NCBI RefSeq assembly: GCF_000341285.1
Contig: NW_005178456.1
Coordinates: 62,001 to 126,000, forward strand
Direction: 5' to 3'
DNA: 64,000 nt
From: Galdieria sulphuraria
Lineage: Eukaryota > Rhodophyta > Bangiophyceae > Galdieriales > Galdieriaceae
Both the position numbers and the translations under genes were made by a program. Positions 35,025-45,395 of the stretch are shown here, in pieces (positions within the stretch are counted from its first letter, which is position 1; each line of letters starts with the position of its first letter). Under the pieces are notes generated by a model. It was not told the DNA's origin and did no database searches. It was given only the letters and a program-made list of their open reading frames with translations.

Positions 35025-35411
35025 CTACCATTGTGTCAAGCGTTCTTTCTTGGATAGTACAGGTTCTTCAGATTGTCCATATGGACTATGTAGTTTTTCT
35101 AACAAGTGATATCGTATTCTGCCGTTTGACTCTCCTTCCACAGTAGCAAATAAAGTCAACAAGGAACGATGTCCCTACAAATATATATATATATATAAGG
35201 CTCAAGTTATAAAACAACTCTTTCCTACCAAGTAAGTAGCTATAGAATCACGTGCCATATTGGTACACCAGTCACTTGTGAAAAGTCAGCCAACGTAAAC
35301 CATCTTCAAGTCTACTTACTGTCTACTGATATCTGGATGTCCTGTTCCTACATATTTGGTTTGTAAGTGTTCCAGTTGTGAGTAAAGGTTCTGTTGTGGA
35401 TGCGTTGCCAT
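35025..35411 (-). CDS. SF3B5: SF3B5 (SF3b10), U2 snRNP subunit
   Basis: Smallest subunit of SF3b, part of the U2 snRNP that holds the branch-site helix. It appears only when three short exons are joined: 35411-35320 (92 nt), 35274-35229 (46 nt), 35174-35025 (150 nt), introns 45 and 54 nt, giving 95 residues (human 86). NLYSQLEHLQTKYVGTGHPD matches human TIHSQLEHLQSKYIGTGHAD; ARDSIATYLGH matches HRDSYCSYMGH; GRIRYHLLEKL matches ARVRFNLMEKM. Intron 2 has an (AT)n tract just before its acceptor. No exon exceeds 50 codons, so simple ORF scans miss it. Confidence 0.9.
35180..35197. repeat. (AT)n tract in SF3B5 intron 2
   Basis: Nine AT units on the 3' side of the intron, immediately before TTTGTAG on the minus strand. 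Confidence 0.85.
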
Positions 35412-35527
35412 AAGAAAAATCAAATCTTCATAGATTGATGAATGGACGATTCCCTTATGAAGCGACAGAATAGCTATCGTTTTCACCTTTCATACTAATT
35501 GACTTTTCTAAATCTTGATTGAAAGAA

Positions 35528-35920
35528 ATGAGTGTGCAGCTAGTTACTATATGTTTACTAGCTGTATTAACTATCGTTCAAAGCAAGGCCAAATCAACAA
35601 CTCAGGTTACTTTATATAGTGACGTGAACTGTTCAACTTCCATTATCTCTTACTACTAAACTTCCAATACAAACTGTTTCGTAATTAACCAACCTCCTTT
35701 AGGACCTATAGTCTCTATATTACAGTTCGTTCCTCTAAAAAGCAACCTTCTAGCCTGACTATTCAGCTATGTATCCACGGTTCAACTGGAGCCTCTTGTA
35801 CTGGAGTAGATATCTGAGTAGTACTTGTAATGAAAAGTGGACACGATTATTAACTCTACCAAATATCCTTATGCTGTGGAGTTTCAGAAAATAAGTATAT
35901 CGACCATCTTAGATGGATAA
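35528..35920 (+). CDS. Small secreted protein, possibly PLAT-like, spliced
   Basis: ATG 35528 opens a signal peptide (MSVQLVTICLLAVLTIVQSK). Further exons supply SSKKQPSSLTIQLCIHGSTG and, after a 40-nt intron, KYPYAVEFQKISISTILDG with a TAA at 35918-35920. The LTIQLCIHGSTG segment is reminiscent of the PLAT/LH2 beta-sandwich. The first intron is not fixed: an acceptor at TTTAG near 35701 or TTACAG near 35727 both look possible, with an intron of about 100 nt, longer than usual. Total about 80-110 residues. Family call is tentative. Confidence 0.4.
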
Positions 35921-36015
35921 CCATGGGTTCCTATTTCTTGTGTTTCTTTGTTTCTCTCCATTTCGTTGGTTCGTGATCAATCATCTCCAAGTTTGTTGTT
36001 GAAACCCTCAAAAGT

Positions 36016-37867
36016 TTATTCCTTTTCGGATTGTTCCATATTTTCCGCCATATGAATGCTCGTCTCTGCAGTTTCTTCCACTTCATCTTCTTCATCTATT
36101 GGATATTCTTCCATAAATCTCCTCAAATATTTTTCAAAATAGCGCTTCAATTGATAGGAATGATCAGTAGATTCCTTATAATAATTCCTCATTGTCTTCC
36201 ATATCTCTGGCCATTGTTTGTTTTCTACTACTTTCTTAAATCCTCCTCTTCGCTTCACACCTTCATAAAGTGCATAAAAATCAAAAGGTTTACCTCGAAA
36301 CATGGGAATGACTTCCAAAGGTTGTGAACAGGACTCCCAAAAAGAACGTAACTTATCCAAAAACTTTTTCTCTTTCTCTGAAACTCGAACAAATGGAGGA
36401 GCCGCTGGTCTCGAGTCTCTACGAAAACATCGTTCTCTGCCATTCTTCTTTTTTGTTTTCCATAAAAGTTTCGGAGTCCATTGACTCTGATGCATAGTGG
36501 AAACAACTTGAGGGTTCTCTCCAAATACAGGATGATAGTCTCCCATTCCAGTATCATCCATGGCTTCATAGGCATCTCGGTCTAAAGAAGATAAAAGACC
36601 TGTCCATTCTAATTGGCGAACAGAATGTATATGTTCTGACCATTGTTCTTGAGAAACTACAGACTGAATGGCTTTCAATACTTCATGAGCCAAACTACCT
36701 TTTTTTACTCCACTGGGATGACACATGAAGCATTTGTAATCACTTTCCATCAACTTATCCCATTCGTGTGGGTTCACTCCAATGCAATATTTATGTGACC
36801 AAGTCTTACAAACGGAACATTCTACCATATCGCCTGTATCAACTTGCCAACCACATGGACATCGAACGATATCAAAACCTAAAGTAAACATCCCTATATT
36901 GGTATCTATAGAGAGATAACCTGATGACCATACTTACGTTGCAGTTCCGTTGGCTTCCTATCCAACTCGGGATAAATAACTTTATTCAACGAGGACTCTT
37001 CCCAACAACTGCTGGAATCATCATATTCTAACTCGGATTTTTCTTCAACTGAATGCAAAGCTCCTGTGGCCAGGATGGAAATAACTTGACCCTCTTGATG
37101 CAGCGTTTCTTCTTTATCCATAGTAGGTGTCACCAAACGGAATGATTGGTTAGATCTTTGAAAAGTTTTTAGAGAACTGGGATGATGAGTAAAACAACAC
37201 TTTGCTATTTCATCAACCATAGTTGCATAAGGATTCCACGCGCCCAGTTGCCAATGGACTTGTTCCAGGTTGAGAAGAATATTCCTTCCATCATCTAATA
37301 TGACTTGATGGAGTTTCTTTTCCATATGATAACTAACTATAGTTCCCCATTTCCAACAAACATTCTCTTTTTGAGAATGGGTTACCAGTTTCAAAGTGTA
37401 GCCTAACAATGAAGATGCTATTTCTGATATGGAACCCGTTCTCAACTCGGAAGGTGGTGACTGTTCCAAAGTTTTTCGTTGTCTTTCATAAGGCAACAAA
37501 ATTTCATGATAGATACGTTGTAGATATCGTGGACAAGTATATGGAGATTGGTAGAGAGCGAATTTCTTTCGAATATCGTTCCATCTCTCATATATAGTAA
37601 CACACTAGGCAATAGTTGTAAGCTCATCATTATTTTTCATAGATGATATGGACTTACTTCATAACCACCATGAAAGATATACACCTCCACAAAAAAGTCG
37701 GGAAGAAACTTCTCTATGGGTACAAAACTTACTTTTTGTGGGATATCCTTGTCCACGGAAGGTGGCCACTGGTTACCTAGTTCCACATAATAGGCAATAA
37801 TATCATATGTAAGGTTCCTTTCCAAGTTGGGTTTGGTTTGATATATCTGAGAACAATAGATAGCCAT
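36016..37867 (-). CDS. Chromatin protein with ARID, Tudor-like, PHD and second ARID domain
   Basis: 579 residues from three exons (37867-37658, 37604-36938, 36878-36016; introns 53 and 59 nt). Domain 1, about residues 35-125, looks like ARID: FFVEVYIFHGGYE then YERWNDIRKKF and LQRIYHEILLPYE. Domain 2, about 150-210, looks like a Tudor/chromo barrel (VCWKWGTIVSYHMEKKLHQV). Domain 3, about 295-345, is a PHD finger (CPCGWQ, ECSVCKTWSHKYC, CFMCH). Domain 4, about 460-560, is a clear ARID (LYEGVKRRGGFKKVVENKQW, RYFEKYLRRF). The C terminus is acidic. It is expected to read histone marks and bind AT-rich DNA. No catalytic JmjC domain is seen. Confidence 0.82.
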
Positions 37868-38457
37868 GAAGTTTATCTATGAATATTCATACAACATATA
37901 TATATTCTTTCAAAGGGAACCAATGTTTTGCTGGAGGAAAGATATTCTTGTTGTTCAAAAGACGACAGAGATATATAAAATAGAAAGAGTTGTGTATAAA
38001 TATTCTAAAACGATAACTTTCTAAATATGTATAATCTTAATACCAGTAATGGACCACTTTGAGTACAATCTTAGAGTGGGCTTATAGTGACACAATGCAC
38101 TCACTACACTCTCTTCGAATCCAAAAAAAGAAAAAGAAATGATTAGTAAATGGGAGTTTCCACAAAGTAGATAAAATAGTTTCATATAAGATGGACGCTT
38201 TTGATGTGAAATAATAAAAGACAGTTGAAAAAACTTTACATTATAAAACAAATATAGTTGAAAGGTACTTTTAGAGTATCAAGTCCATGTAAGCTTTTTA
38301 TTGGGTATCTATTCTTTTGTATTGCACTTTACAACGACGCCGTCTCTCACGAGTGGTACTTCGTATGGACACTCGTCACGAAGAACTTAGTGTGGCATTG
38401 GACAAATCCGTTTCTTTATTTAGTGATTGATTTTTGCATCACGTTTGTTTTCAAAGA
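37868..38457. other. Intergenic between ARID-PHD gene and aminopeptidase
   Basis: About 590 bases, AT-rich, with a short AT tract near 37894. Only ORFs below 70 codons without ATG or family resemblance. No RNA gene recognised. Confidence 0.4.
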
Positions 38458-41181
38458 ATGACAGGAACCAATGAAGCTGAACAACAAGTACAAACCAACA
38501 GACATTTGTTGCCTCAGATAGTGAAACCAAAACTATATAAACTGCAGTTAGAACCTGAACTCGAGTTTCCTGAGCAAAATGGCGCCCAAGGAAAGCAAGA
38601 CTTGAAGTTTCAAGGGAAAGCTAACATTGAACTGGAGATCATTTCTTCCACCAAGTAAGTGCAGTATCTTTTTGTTCACGAAATACTAAAGGTGATGACC
38701 GCTAGATGTGTGACCTTGCACGCCTTGGATTTGGAAATTAAAGAGGCAGCTGTGGAGGTAAACAACTCTAAGCTCATCAAGGCGGAAAACATAAGTTATG
38801 ACAAAGAGCAACAGACTGCAACTATTCTGTTTCCAGAGACTCTTTTACCTACTCAAAAAGTGGCGATTCAGTTGGACTATACCGGTACTCTCAACGACCA
38901 AATGGTTGGGTTTTATCGTTCTTCCTATAAAGGTTCGAATGGAGAAACAAGATATATGGCAACCACTCAATTCGAGCCAACGGATGCTCGTAGAGCCTTT
39001 CCTTGTTGGGATGAACCTGCTATCAAAGCTGTGTTTGAAATAACGTTGATTGTTCCTGCAGATCGTGACTGCTTGAGTAATATGATTGCAGTTTCTGAGC
39101 ATATCAATGAATCGGGGAAAAAAGTTGTGCAATTCCAAAGAACACCCATTATGTCTACCTATTTGTTAGCCTTCATAGTGGGGGAGTTTGACCATATTGA
39201 AGACAAAACAGAACAAGGCATAATGGTTCGCGTGTATACCTTAAAAGGGTCTTCGGAATTGGGCAGATTTGCATTGCAAGTTGCAGTGAAGACTTTAACT
39301 TTTTTTGCAGAATTCTTCGATATTGCTTATCCATTACCTAAAATGGACTTGGTTGCTATTCCAGACTTTGCTGCTGGTGCAATGGAGAACTGGGGATGTG
39401 TTACATTTAGAGAGACAGCGTTATTAATTGATCCTGCCAATTCTTCTACAGTTGCTCGTTCTCGAGTTGCTGAAGTTGTTGCCCATGAACTTGCTCACCA
39501 ATGGTTTGGCAACTTGGTAACTATGGAGTGGTGGACCCATTTGTGGTTGAACGAAGGCTTCGCAACATGGGCAGCAGATTTGGCTGTCGATCATTTATTT
39601 CCTAGTTGGGGTACTTGGTTGCAGTTTGTAAGTTCTACATTCTCCGCTGCTCTAAGGTTGGATTCATTAGAGTCCTCACATCCTATAGAAGTAGAAGTAA
39701 AGAAAGCAGGAGATGTCAATGAAATATTCGATGCCATATCGTATTGCAAGGGAGCGTCAGTGATTCGAATGCTGGCCAATTATTTGTCGTTGGAATCCTT
39801 CCAAAAGGGATTGCAAGTTTATTTGAAAAAGTTTAGCTATAAGAATGCTGCAACAGATGATTTATGGAAGGTTTTAGAAGAGGTTTCTGGCAAACCAGTA
39901 TTTTCGATGATGAGTCTGTGGACACGGCAAACAGGTTATCCCGTGATCCAAGTGAAACAGAATCAAGATAATCAGTGGCTCTTTGAGCAAACTAGATTTC
40001 TATCGAGTGGTTTTACGGAGCAAACCACTGAAAATGCTACTTTATGGATCATACCGATAGGAGCTATCTCTTCTTCGAAGCCAACAGAGACGCGTTATTT
40101 CTTATTGAAAGGAAAGAAAGAAGAAATGAACGATGTATTTGGAAAGGAGGAAGATTGGTTCAAATTGAATTCCAATCAGTCTGGTGTTTATCGAGTGAAT
40201 TATCCACTGTCGTTATGGGAGAAACTAAGAAAGCCTGTACAGGAATGTATACTTTCTTCTACCGATCGGTTAGGTCTCAGTATGGACTCATTTGCGCTTT
40301 GTCGTGCAGGAATGATGCCTACCACATCTGCCTTGGATATGATGGCAAGTTTCGAGAATGAAACGGACTACAACTGTTGGGTAGACTTGATTTCGAATTT
40401 TGATAGTCTTCATAGTGTTTTTGGAAAGACAGATGAAAGTCGTTATTTGATGGAAAGGTTTTTCTGTCATATCCTTAGAAACATTGCACAACAATTGGGT
40501 TGGAATGCTGCAGAAGGTGAAGAGCATTCGGTTAGTTTGCTACGTCCTAAAGTGTTGAGAGCCATGGTGGACTACAAAGATGCGAACACTTTATCTATTG
40601 CCAGACAGTTATTTGAACAATATATCCATAACAAAGATAACGTTGTTGCTGATCTCCGTGGAGTAGTTATGGCAGCCGCAGTTTCGAGTGGAGGGCAAAA
40701 GGAGTTTGATCAAGTCAAGCATTTGTTTGAAACTGCAACTTTGAATGAAGAAAAGGTTCGATGTCTACAGACTTTAGGAATGACACCTCAAGTTTCTCTT
40801 ATGAAAGAAGCGTTGGAATGGGGTTGGCAACATGTGCGTTATCAGGACTATATCTATTTGGTTTCTTCTATCGGTAGCAATCCTAAAGGTGCTGAGTTGA
40901 TTTGGGAATACTTGAAGGAACATTGGAATGCTTTATATGAACGTTATGGAAAGGGAAACTTTATGTTGACTTCCTTTATACGTGCTTGTACAGCTCAGAT
41001 GACTACACAAATGGAAGCTGATCAAGTAGAAGCTTTTTACCGAACTAAGCACGTGGAGGGATGTGAGAGAACCATTCGACAATGTGTAGAACGTATTCGA
41101 GTATCTGCGAAATGGTTTGAAAGAGATGAAAAGGCAACAAAGGAATGGTTACAACGATATGTGAAAGATCACAATTGTTGA
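38458..41181 (+). CDS. M1 family zinc aminopeptidase
   Basis: Puromycin-sensitive-type aminopeptidase, about 890 residues, two exons (38458-38654, 38706-41181; 51-nt intron). Substrate-binding GAMENWG lies near residue 289. The zinc site HELAH begins near residue 326, with the third ligand Glu in WLNEGFA 18 residues on. The ERAP1-like C-terminal helical domain is complete. The first exon carries LLPQIVKPKLYKLQLEPE, typical of the family start. No signal peptide is present, so it is cytosolic, in protein turnover. The intron acceptor was set at CTAG 38705 because the nearer AAAG site would create a stop. Confidence 0.94.
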
Positions 41182-41240
41182 GATGTGTTGTTCAAGAGAG
41201 TTTATGATTTGTGTTTGTCTTTTGGATAAAAGTGATTGGA

Positions 41241-42293
41241 ATGAACGATGAGAGAGTGTCTCCTATACCTTGTCTACAAACTCGACTTGAACTAGTCCAC
41301 TTTGGAAAACCACAAGAAGAAGGTGTTCTTCGTCTCCGTCGTGATGCACCAGTTCCAGTTCCTCATGGCTCACAAGTTTTGGTAAAGATGCTATATGCTC
41401 CGTTGCATCCGGCAGATATGTTTACCATCGTTGGCTTTTATCCCGGCGTTCGTTATGTTATAGAAAAGCAGGCTGGTTTTGTTCCCGGTTTAGAAGGTTG
41501 TGGCGTAGTTGTAGCACAAGGTGAAGACGCCACCATCCCGTTAGGTATGCGAGTAGTGCCTTTGTTAGGAGAAGAGGCGGGTAGTTGGCAACAGTATGTG
41601 TGTGTGGAGGGAAGGCAGTGCATCTGTGTTCCAAACGACATCAACGATACAACAGCTGCACAGTTGCTTGTGAATCCTCTCACAGTGGTAGGATTGTTGA
41701 AAGAAGTGGAACGCTTGGTTGATCTGTATGAAAACCCGTGGATCTTACAAACTGCTGCCAACTCTACGTTGGGAAGAATGACGATCGCTTTGGCAAAACA
41801 TCACTCTGTGAAGACGATCAACGTGATTCGGTCGTCTGAAACGATGGAAGAACTCAAGCAGCTGGGTGCTGATGTGGTCATTGTGGAGGAACAAGACGGT
41901 CAATGGGATCGCACTGTGTACCAAGTTACAAAAGGAAAAGGTGTTGCAGCAGTGTTGGAAGCAGTTGGTTCGGAAATGGGCTCGTTGGCTTTCAATTGTT
42001 TGCAATCCGGTGGTTTGTATTTGGCATATGGAGCACAGAGTGGAAAACCTATAAGAATGAGCAACTCGGATTTGATTTTCAAAGATATTATTTGCAAAGG
42101 ATTTTGGTTATCGAGATGGTTTCCCAAACAACCTCCTCATGTGGTGGAAGACTTGTTCGACTTGTTTCGAAAACGAGTATTTGAACCTCGTATTCAAACG
42201 ATATTACCATTGGATCGTTATTTGGAGGCTTTTCGTTTGCAAAGAGAAAAGAACCGACGAGGAAAGATTCTATTTTCTTTGCAAATGGATTGA
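41241..42293 (+). CDS. MECR-like zinc-free MDR reductase (trans-2-enoyl-CoA reductase/quinone reductase type)
   Basis: Medium-chain dehydrogenase/reductase of 350 residues, intronless from ATG 41241. Family signs are LHPADMFTIVGFYPG, VPGLEGCGVVV, then LLVNPLTVVGLL and ILQTAANSTLGRM, close to the NPxTA and NAANSxxG of mitochondrial enoyl reductase (MECR/ETR1). NVIRSSETMEELKQLGAD is the NADP-binding part. It lacks zinc-ligand patterns. A mitochondrial leader is absent, so either a cytosolic paralogue or an unseen upstream exon. Exact substrate uncertain. Confidence 0.75.
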   Translation: MNDERVSPIPCLQTRLELVHFGKPQEEGVLRLRRDAPVPVPHGSQVLVKMLYAPLHPADMFTIVGFYPGVRYVIEKQAGFVPGLEGCGVVVAQGEDATIPLGMRVVPLLGEEAGSWQQYVCVEGRQCICVPNDINDTTAAQLLVNPLTVVGLLKEVERLVDLYENPWILQTAANSTLGRMTIALAKHHSVKTINVIRSSETMEELKQLGADVVIVEEQDGQWDRTVYQVTKGKGVAAVLEAVGSEMGSLAFNCLQSGGLYLAYGAQSGKPIRMSNSDLIFKDIICKGFWLSRWFPKQPPHVVEDLFDLFRKRVFEPRIQTILPLDRYLEAFRLQREKNRRGKILFSLQMD

Positions 42294-42423
42294 TATCTTG
42301 TGAATGTAATGGAAGATGAAAGCAAGTTAGTTGTGTGCATAGAATGTGCTGCTTATTAGAAAGTGAAATGGGTTGTCAATGGAAACTTCATATGGAAGCT
42401 TAAGGTAGTTCAGTATCCTGTGC

Positions 42424-42446
42424 ATATATATATATATATATATATA
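42424..42446. repeat. (AT)n microsatellite
   Basis: Uninterrupted AT dinucleotide run in the convergent 3' spacer between the reductase and the UVR-ApaG gene. Confidence 0.85.
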
Positions 42447-42584
42447 GTTCAATAGCAACGCTGTTCATTTTACACATTGCAGATTTATTTACACACAAGA
42501 CCACCGTCTCCAAAGAACCCAACATGAATGAATATTATAAACTGGGATAAATGTCACCAAGCTCGATCTATATACACAATACAA

Positions 42585-44243
42585 CTATTCAGAATCCACA
42601 CCACTCTTATCATCAAGTCGCAATTGGACAGGTTTCGTCTCTAAGTGAAATAACTGTTGACCACAATCTCCACGAACGAGTATAAAATTCATCTTAAGAA
42701 AGCCAATAAAGGGCAAAGCGTCTGAAATGGATGGATATTGAAATACACAGAATGATGTATATTCAAATGATTCTCCATCTTGGACTACCGGCTTTCGATC
42801 AGCAACCCATTTTTCAGCAAGCATATGCTTTTGACCATCTGAGGTTTCAACAAAACCATTCGAACTCAGCAACTGGATTAATTCCCTACCCGTATTCACA
42901 AACCGAATTTGATATTCAAAACAAAGATAATGCTCGGAAAGTGAAGACCTATCCATATTCCATTTGCCTTGTAGCTGAACTTTTAAAATATGATTAAAAG
43001 CTTCCGAGTGACTAAATGCTAGACTAGTCATTTTGTTGCCGAGTATTCCGGTCTTGCTGTCCTTGTCAGAATTGATTGACGTTTCTGAAAAACTATCTGC
43101 AGAAGAAGCAATAGAAGACGAATTGGAGTAACCAACTACATCTTTAGATGCTGTATCCAAACCAAATGAAGAATTGCCGGGCGACATTTTCAAACTCATC
43201 GGATCCTTATTCATTTTATCTCTACTTTCCTTCATATTGTTCATCAGCGGCATTCCTTCTGCATCAATCAAGGCATCTCCAAACATTTCCTGATTATCCC
43301 ACAGACTTAATACAGCTGGCTCAACAAAAGATTGATCGGAAGACTCCCAATCTGCAGGTTGCTTCTTATTGTCTTCATTTTGCGTGGGAGATAAAACACG
43401 GATATCGTCATTGTTTTGAATAGAGGGCGCTACATTCATGTTATTAGACTCATTCACAAGGTAAGTATCAAAACGACTACAGATGCCTGCACGATTTGTC
43501 CTTGTTTCTCCTCCCTGAGAAGGAATCCTTTTCTTCAGATTGGGCGGTTCACCAACAAGCTGTAATGCTTCATAAAATATGTTTGCAAAACCTAATTCCC
43601 CTTGATGCAACGCTTCATCGATACTTTCCTGCAAAATGACGTGTGCATCTCTCAACCTTAAAAGAGAAGCCTCATCTCTCAACTCAGCTGCTCGTTCAAA
43701 GTTATAGACTGAAGCTTCAAACAACTTCTCCATACACAACTGTTCGATACGAAGCCAAAGTTTTAGACGCTGACCACTATCCAAGAAACCAGCTGCTGCC
43801 ACCACCTTTTCAACCTTTTCCATCCGTCTTGCCCCGTTACAGGCATCAAAAATTCGCTGGACCAGTCTTCTTCTTTCCTTTTCCACTTCAGATATTGAAA
43901 CACTGGTTTCTTTTTCTTTATGACTTTTGGGATCCGATACATTACAATAGAGAGGATATGCTTTTGAATCTCTCCAGTCACATCTTTTGGAGCACCTCGT
44001 TCTTTGGGTTTCCAACTTATCTTGCCTGGTTTTCTTCTGAACAAGATTCATTTTGTTGACATTTAGAAAGCTTCCAAATACTTGTGTCGAAGCAAAACGA
44101 GCGGAAACATTGTAGCAACGACTAGTGGAGAGACTACCCTGTATGACACAGGAATAGTAAGCAAAGTAAGCACACCCCTTTGACCTCCGTTTGGGACTCC
44201 ATTCCAAGCAAGGTAGTCTGTGTCCTTCGATGAAACTTGTCAT
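42585..44243 (-). CDS. UVR-motif and ApaG-domain protein, plastid-type
   Basis: 552 residues, intronless from ATG 44243. Leader about 50 residues, Ser/Arg/Cys-rich, likely a transit peptide. UVR motif near residues 175-205 (FEASVYNFERAAELRDEASL). A long Ser/Asn-rich linker follows. The C-terminal 130 residues are an ApaG/DUF525 domain: CFEYQIRFVNTGRELIQLLS, then VVQDGESFEYTSFCVF. ApaG is a beta-sandwich seen in bacteria and in eukaryotic adaptor proteins; UVR motifs mediate contact with Clp/UvrB-type partners. The plastid placement and any protease-adaptor role are inference. Confidence 0.8.
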   Translation of the reverse strand: MTSFIEGHRLPCLEWSPKRRSKGCAYFAYYSCVIQGSLSTSRCYNVSARFASTQVFGSFLNVNKMNLVQKKTRQDKLETQRTRCSKRCDWRDSKAYPLYCNVSDPKSHKEKETSVSISEVEKERRRLVQRIFDACNGARRMEKVEKVVAAAGFLDSGQRLKLWLRIEQLCMEKLFEASVYNFERAAELRDEASLLRLRDAHVILQESIDEALHQGELGFANIFYEALQLVGEPPNLKKRIPSQGGETRTNRAGICSRFDTYLVNESNNMNVAPSIQNNDDIRVLSPTQNEDNKKQPADWESSDQSFVEPAVLSLWDNQEMFGDALIDAEGMPLMNNMKESRDKMNKDPMSLKMSPGNSSFGLDTASKDVVGYSNSSSIASSADSFSETSINSDKDSKTGILGNKMTSLAFSHSEAFNHILKVQLQGKWNMDRSSLSEHYLCFEYQIRFVNTGRELIQLLSSNGFVETSDGQKHMLAEKWVADRKPVVQDGESFEYTSFCVFQYPSISDALPFIGFLKMNFILVRGDCGQQLFHLETKPVQLRLDDKSGVDSE

Positions 44244-44756
44244 TGGGGACACAAACCGATATACACAAAAGTGTGTTTATTCAAAAACACAGAAACAAAA
44301 GAGATTCAACAAGGGATAGGAGAATACTATGAAGAGAAATTCAATCCCCCAAAATGTGAGCCGTTAGACAACTGTTGTCATCCAACTTCAAACGCTGTCG
44401 AAAGACAAGCAAGAACCGACACTAGAAAGTATTTGGAAAAAGAAATGATCGAGTATTTGAATAGTCATTTTGAAAGTTTCCAGAAAAAAAATGCAACCCA
44501 TTTGGCGCCTTTTCTTTGCGTCATTGAAAGGGCTTATTCTTCAAAAGAGTTTTTGTTGACGGGTATTTATTTCTTGACTTTTCAACAAATAGCACTTGCT
44601 GCGGAAGCAATACGGGGCCACATGTCTGCACACTCTTTGGCAACTGGACCTGCTACAGCAGAGCCTTTCATCTCACCCTTGGGATTCACGATTACACCCG
44701 CGTTATCTACATCAAATCAGTGTCAGACAATTCTATCACAAATTAGGCAAGTTTAA
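44244..44756 (+). other. Open plus-strand frame overlapping RPL23 antisense
   Basis: An uninterrupted frame of 178 codons whose first 110 codons lie in the only space between RPL23 and the UVR-ApaG gene. That part looks protein-like (GEYYEEKFNPPKCEPLDNCC; RKYLEKEMIEYLNSHFESFQ). From 44582 on it is merely antisense to RPL23 exon 3. No ATG is available before codon 75. Either a chance open frame or a small gene with an unseen first exon; a TTTGGCGC lies at 44501-44508. Confidence 0.3.
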
Positions 44757-45227
44757 CTTGAAAAATCAGTCCCGAAAGATGTATTATCTTCCAAGGTCAC
44801 AGTATTGACCAATCAAGAAATATCAAAGGTTTCATCACCAACTTTTGTATGTCATAACTAATGTCGACAACTTACCTTCAAAATACAAGATAACTCCATC
44901 CTTCCTTCTCCAGGGCCTTCTCTGACGAATCACCACAGCGGGTGTTACTTTTTTTCTCAACTCCGGCTTACCCTTCTTAACTGTTGCCAACACCATATCG
45001 CCCACAGAGGCTGCAGGAAGTCGGTTTAAACGTGATTTGACTCCCTTTACAGAAATTATGTAAAGGTTCTTGGCTCCTGTGTTGTCCGCACAGTTGATGA
45101 GAGCCCCGACAGGTAAGCCTACAGAAGTACGGAATTTGCTTCCTGTTGAACCTTTTCTACCTAAACTATTTTTCAACGATCAACTTTTATATATTCGAAT
45201 ACACACAAAATTACCTCTTTTGGACAT
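44582..45227 (-). CDS. RPL23: Cytosolic ribosomal protein uL14 (RPL23)
   Basis: Eukaryotic 60S subunit protein. Three exons, 45227-45215 (13 nt), 45160-44876, 44706-44582, give exactly 140 residues, the same as human RPL23. MSKRG from exon 1 joins to [19 protein letters not shown], then [20 protein letters not shown] and [20 protein letters not shown]. Exon 3 supplies [20 protein letters not shown] and ends [15 protein letters not shown]. The first intron is 54 nt. The second is 169 nt, about three times the local norm, and carries a box C/D snoRNA. Confidence 0.96.
44760..44845 (-). ncRNA. Intronic box C/D snoRNA guiding 25S/28S rRNA methylation
   Basis: Within RPL23 intron 2, minus strand. 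Box C GTGATGA at 44838-44832 fits RUGAUGA perfectly; box D CTGA is at 44769-44766. Directly before box D, after one spacer base, stands CATCTTTCGGG (44781-44771), an 11-nt complement to the conserved eukaryotic large-subunit rRNA stretch CCCGAAAGATG. The base five positions from box D pairs with the G after CCC, which corresponds to the site I recall as yeast 25S Gm805 (snR39b). A weak A/U-rich terminal stem is possible (AAAAG with TTTTT). Intronic position in a ribosomal-protein gene is usual for such snoRNAs. Confidence 0.75.
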
Positions 45228-45395
45228 GAAGAATCACCAACTCGTCGTCGACGGATGAATGAAAAACCCAAAAGTAATTTTTGGATATTTAACAAGTTGG
45301 ATGAGGTGCGTTGGTTGTTGATAAAAGGTTGTGTCCTTCATACCATAAGAACAACGCATACACAACAGCTCGTGAATATTATCAATAGGATATTT

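Noticed and set aside
38258-38461. Hydrophobic plus-strand frame before the aminopeptidase
   Set aside because: It has no ATG at its start, matches no family and runs into the aminopeptidase start in another frame; probably a chance open frame.
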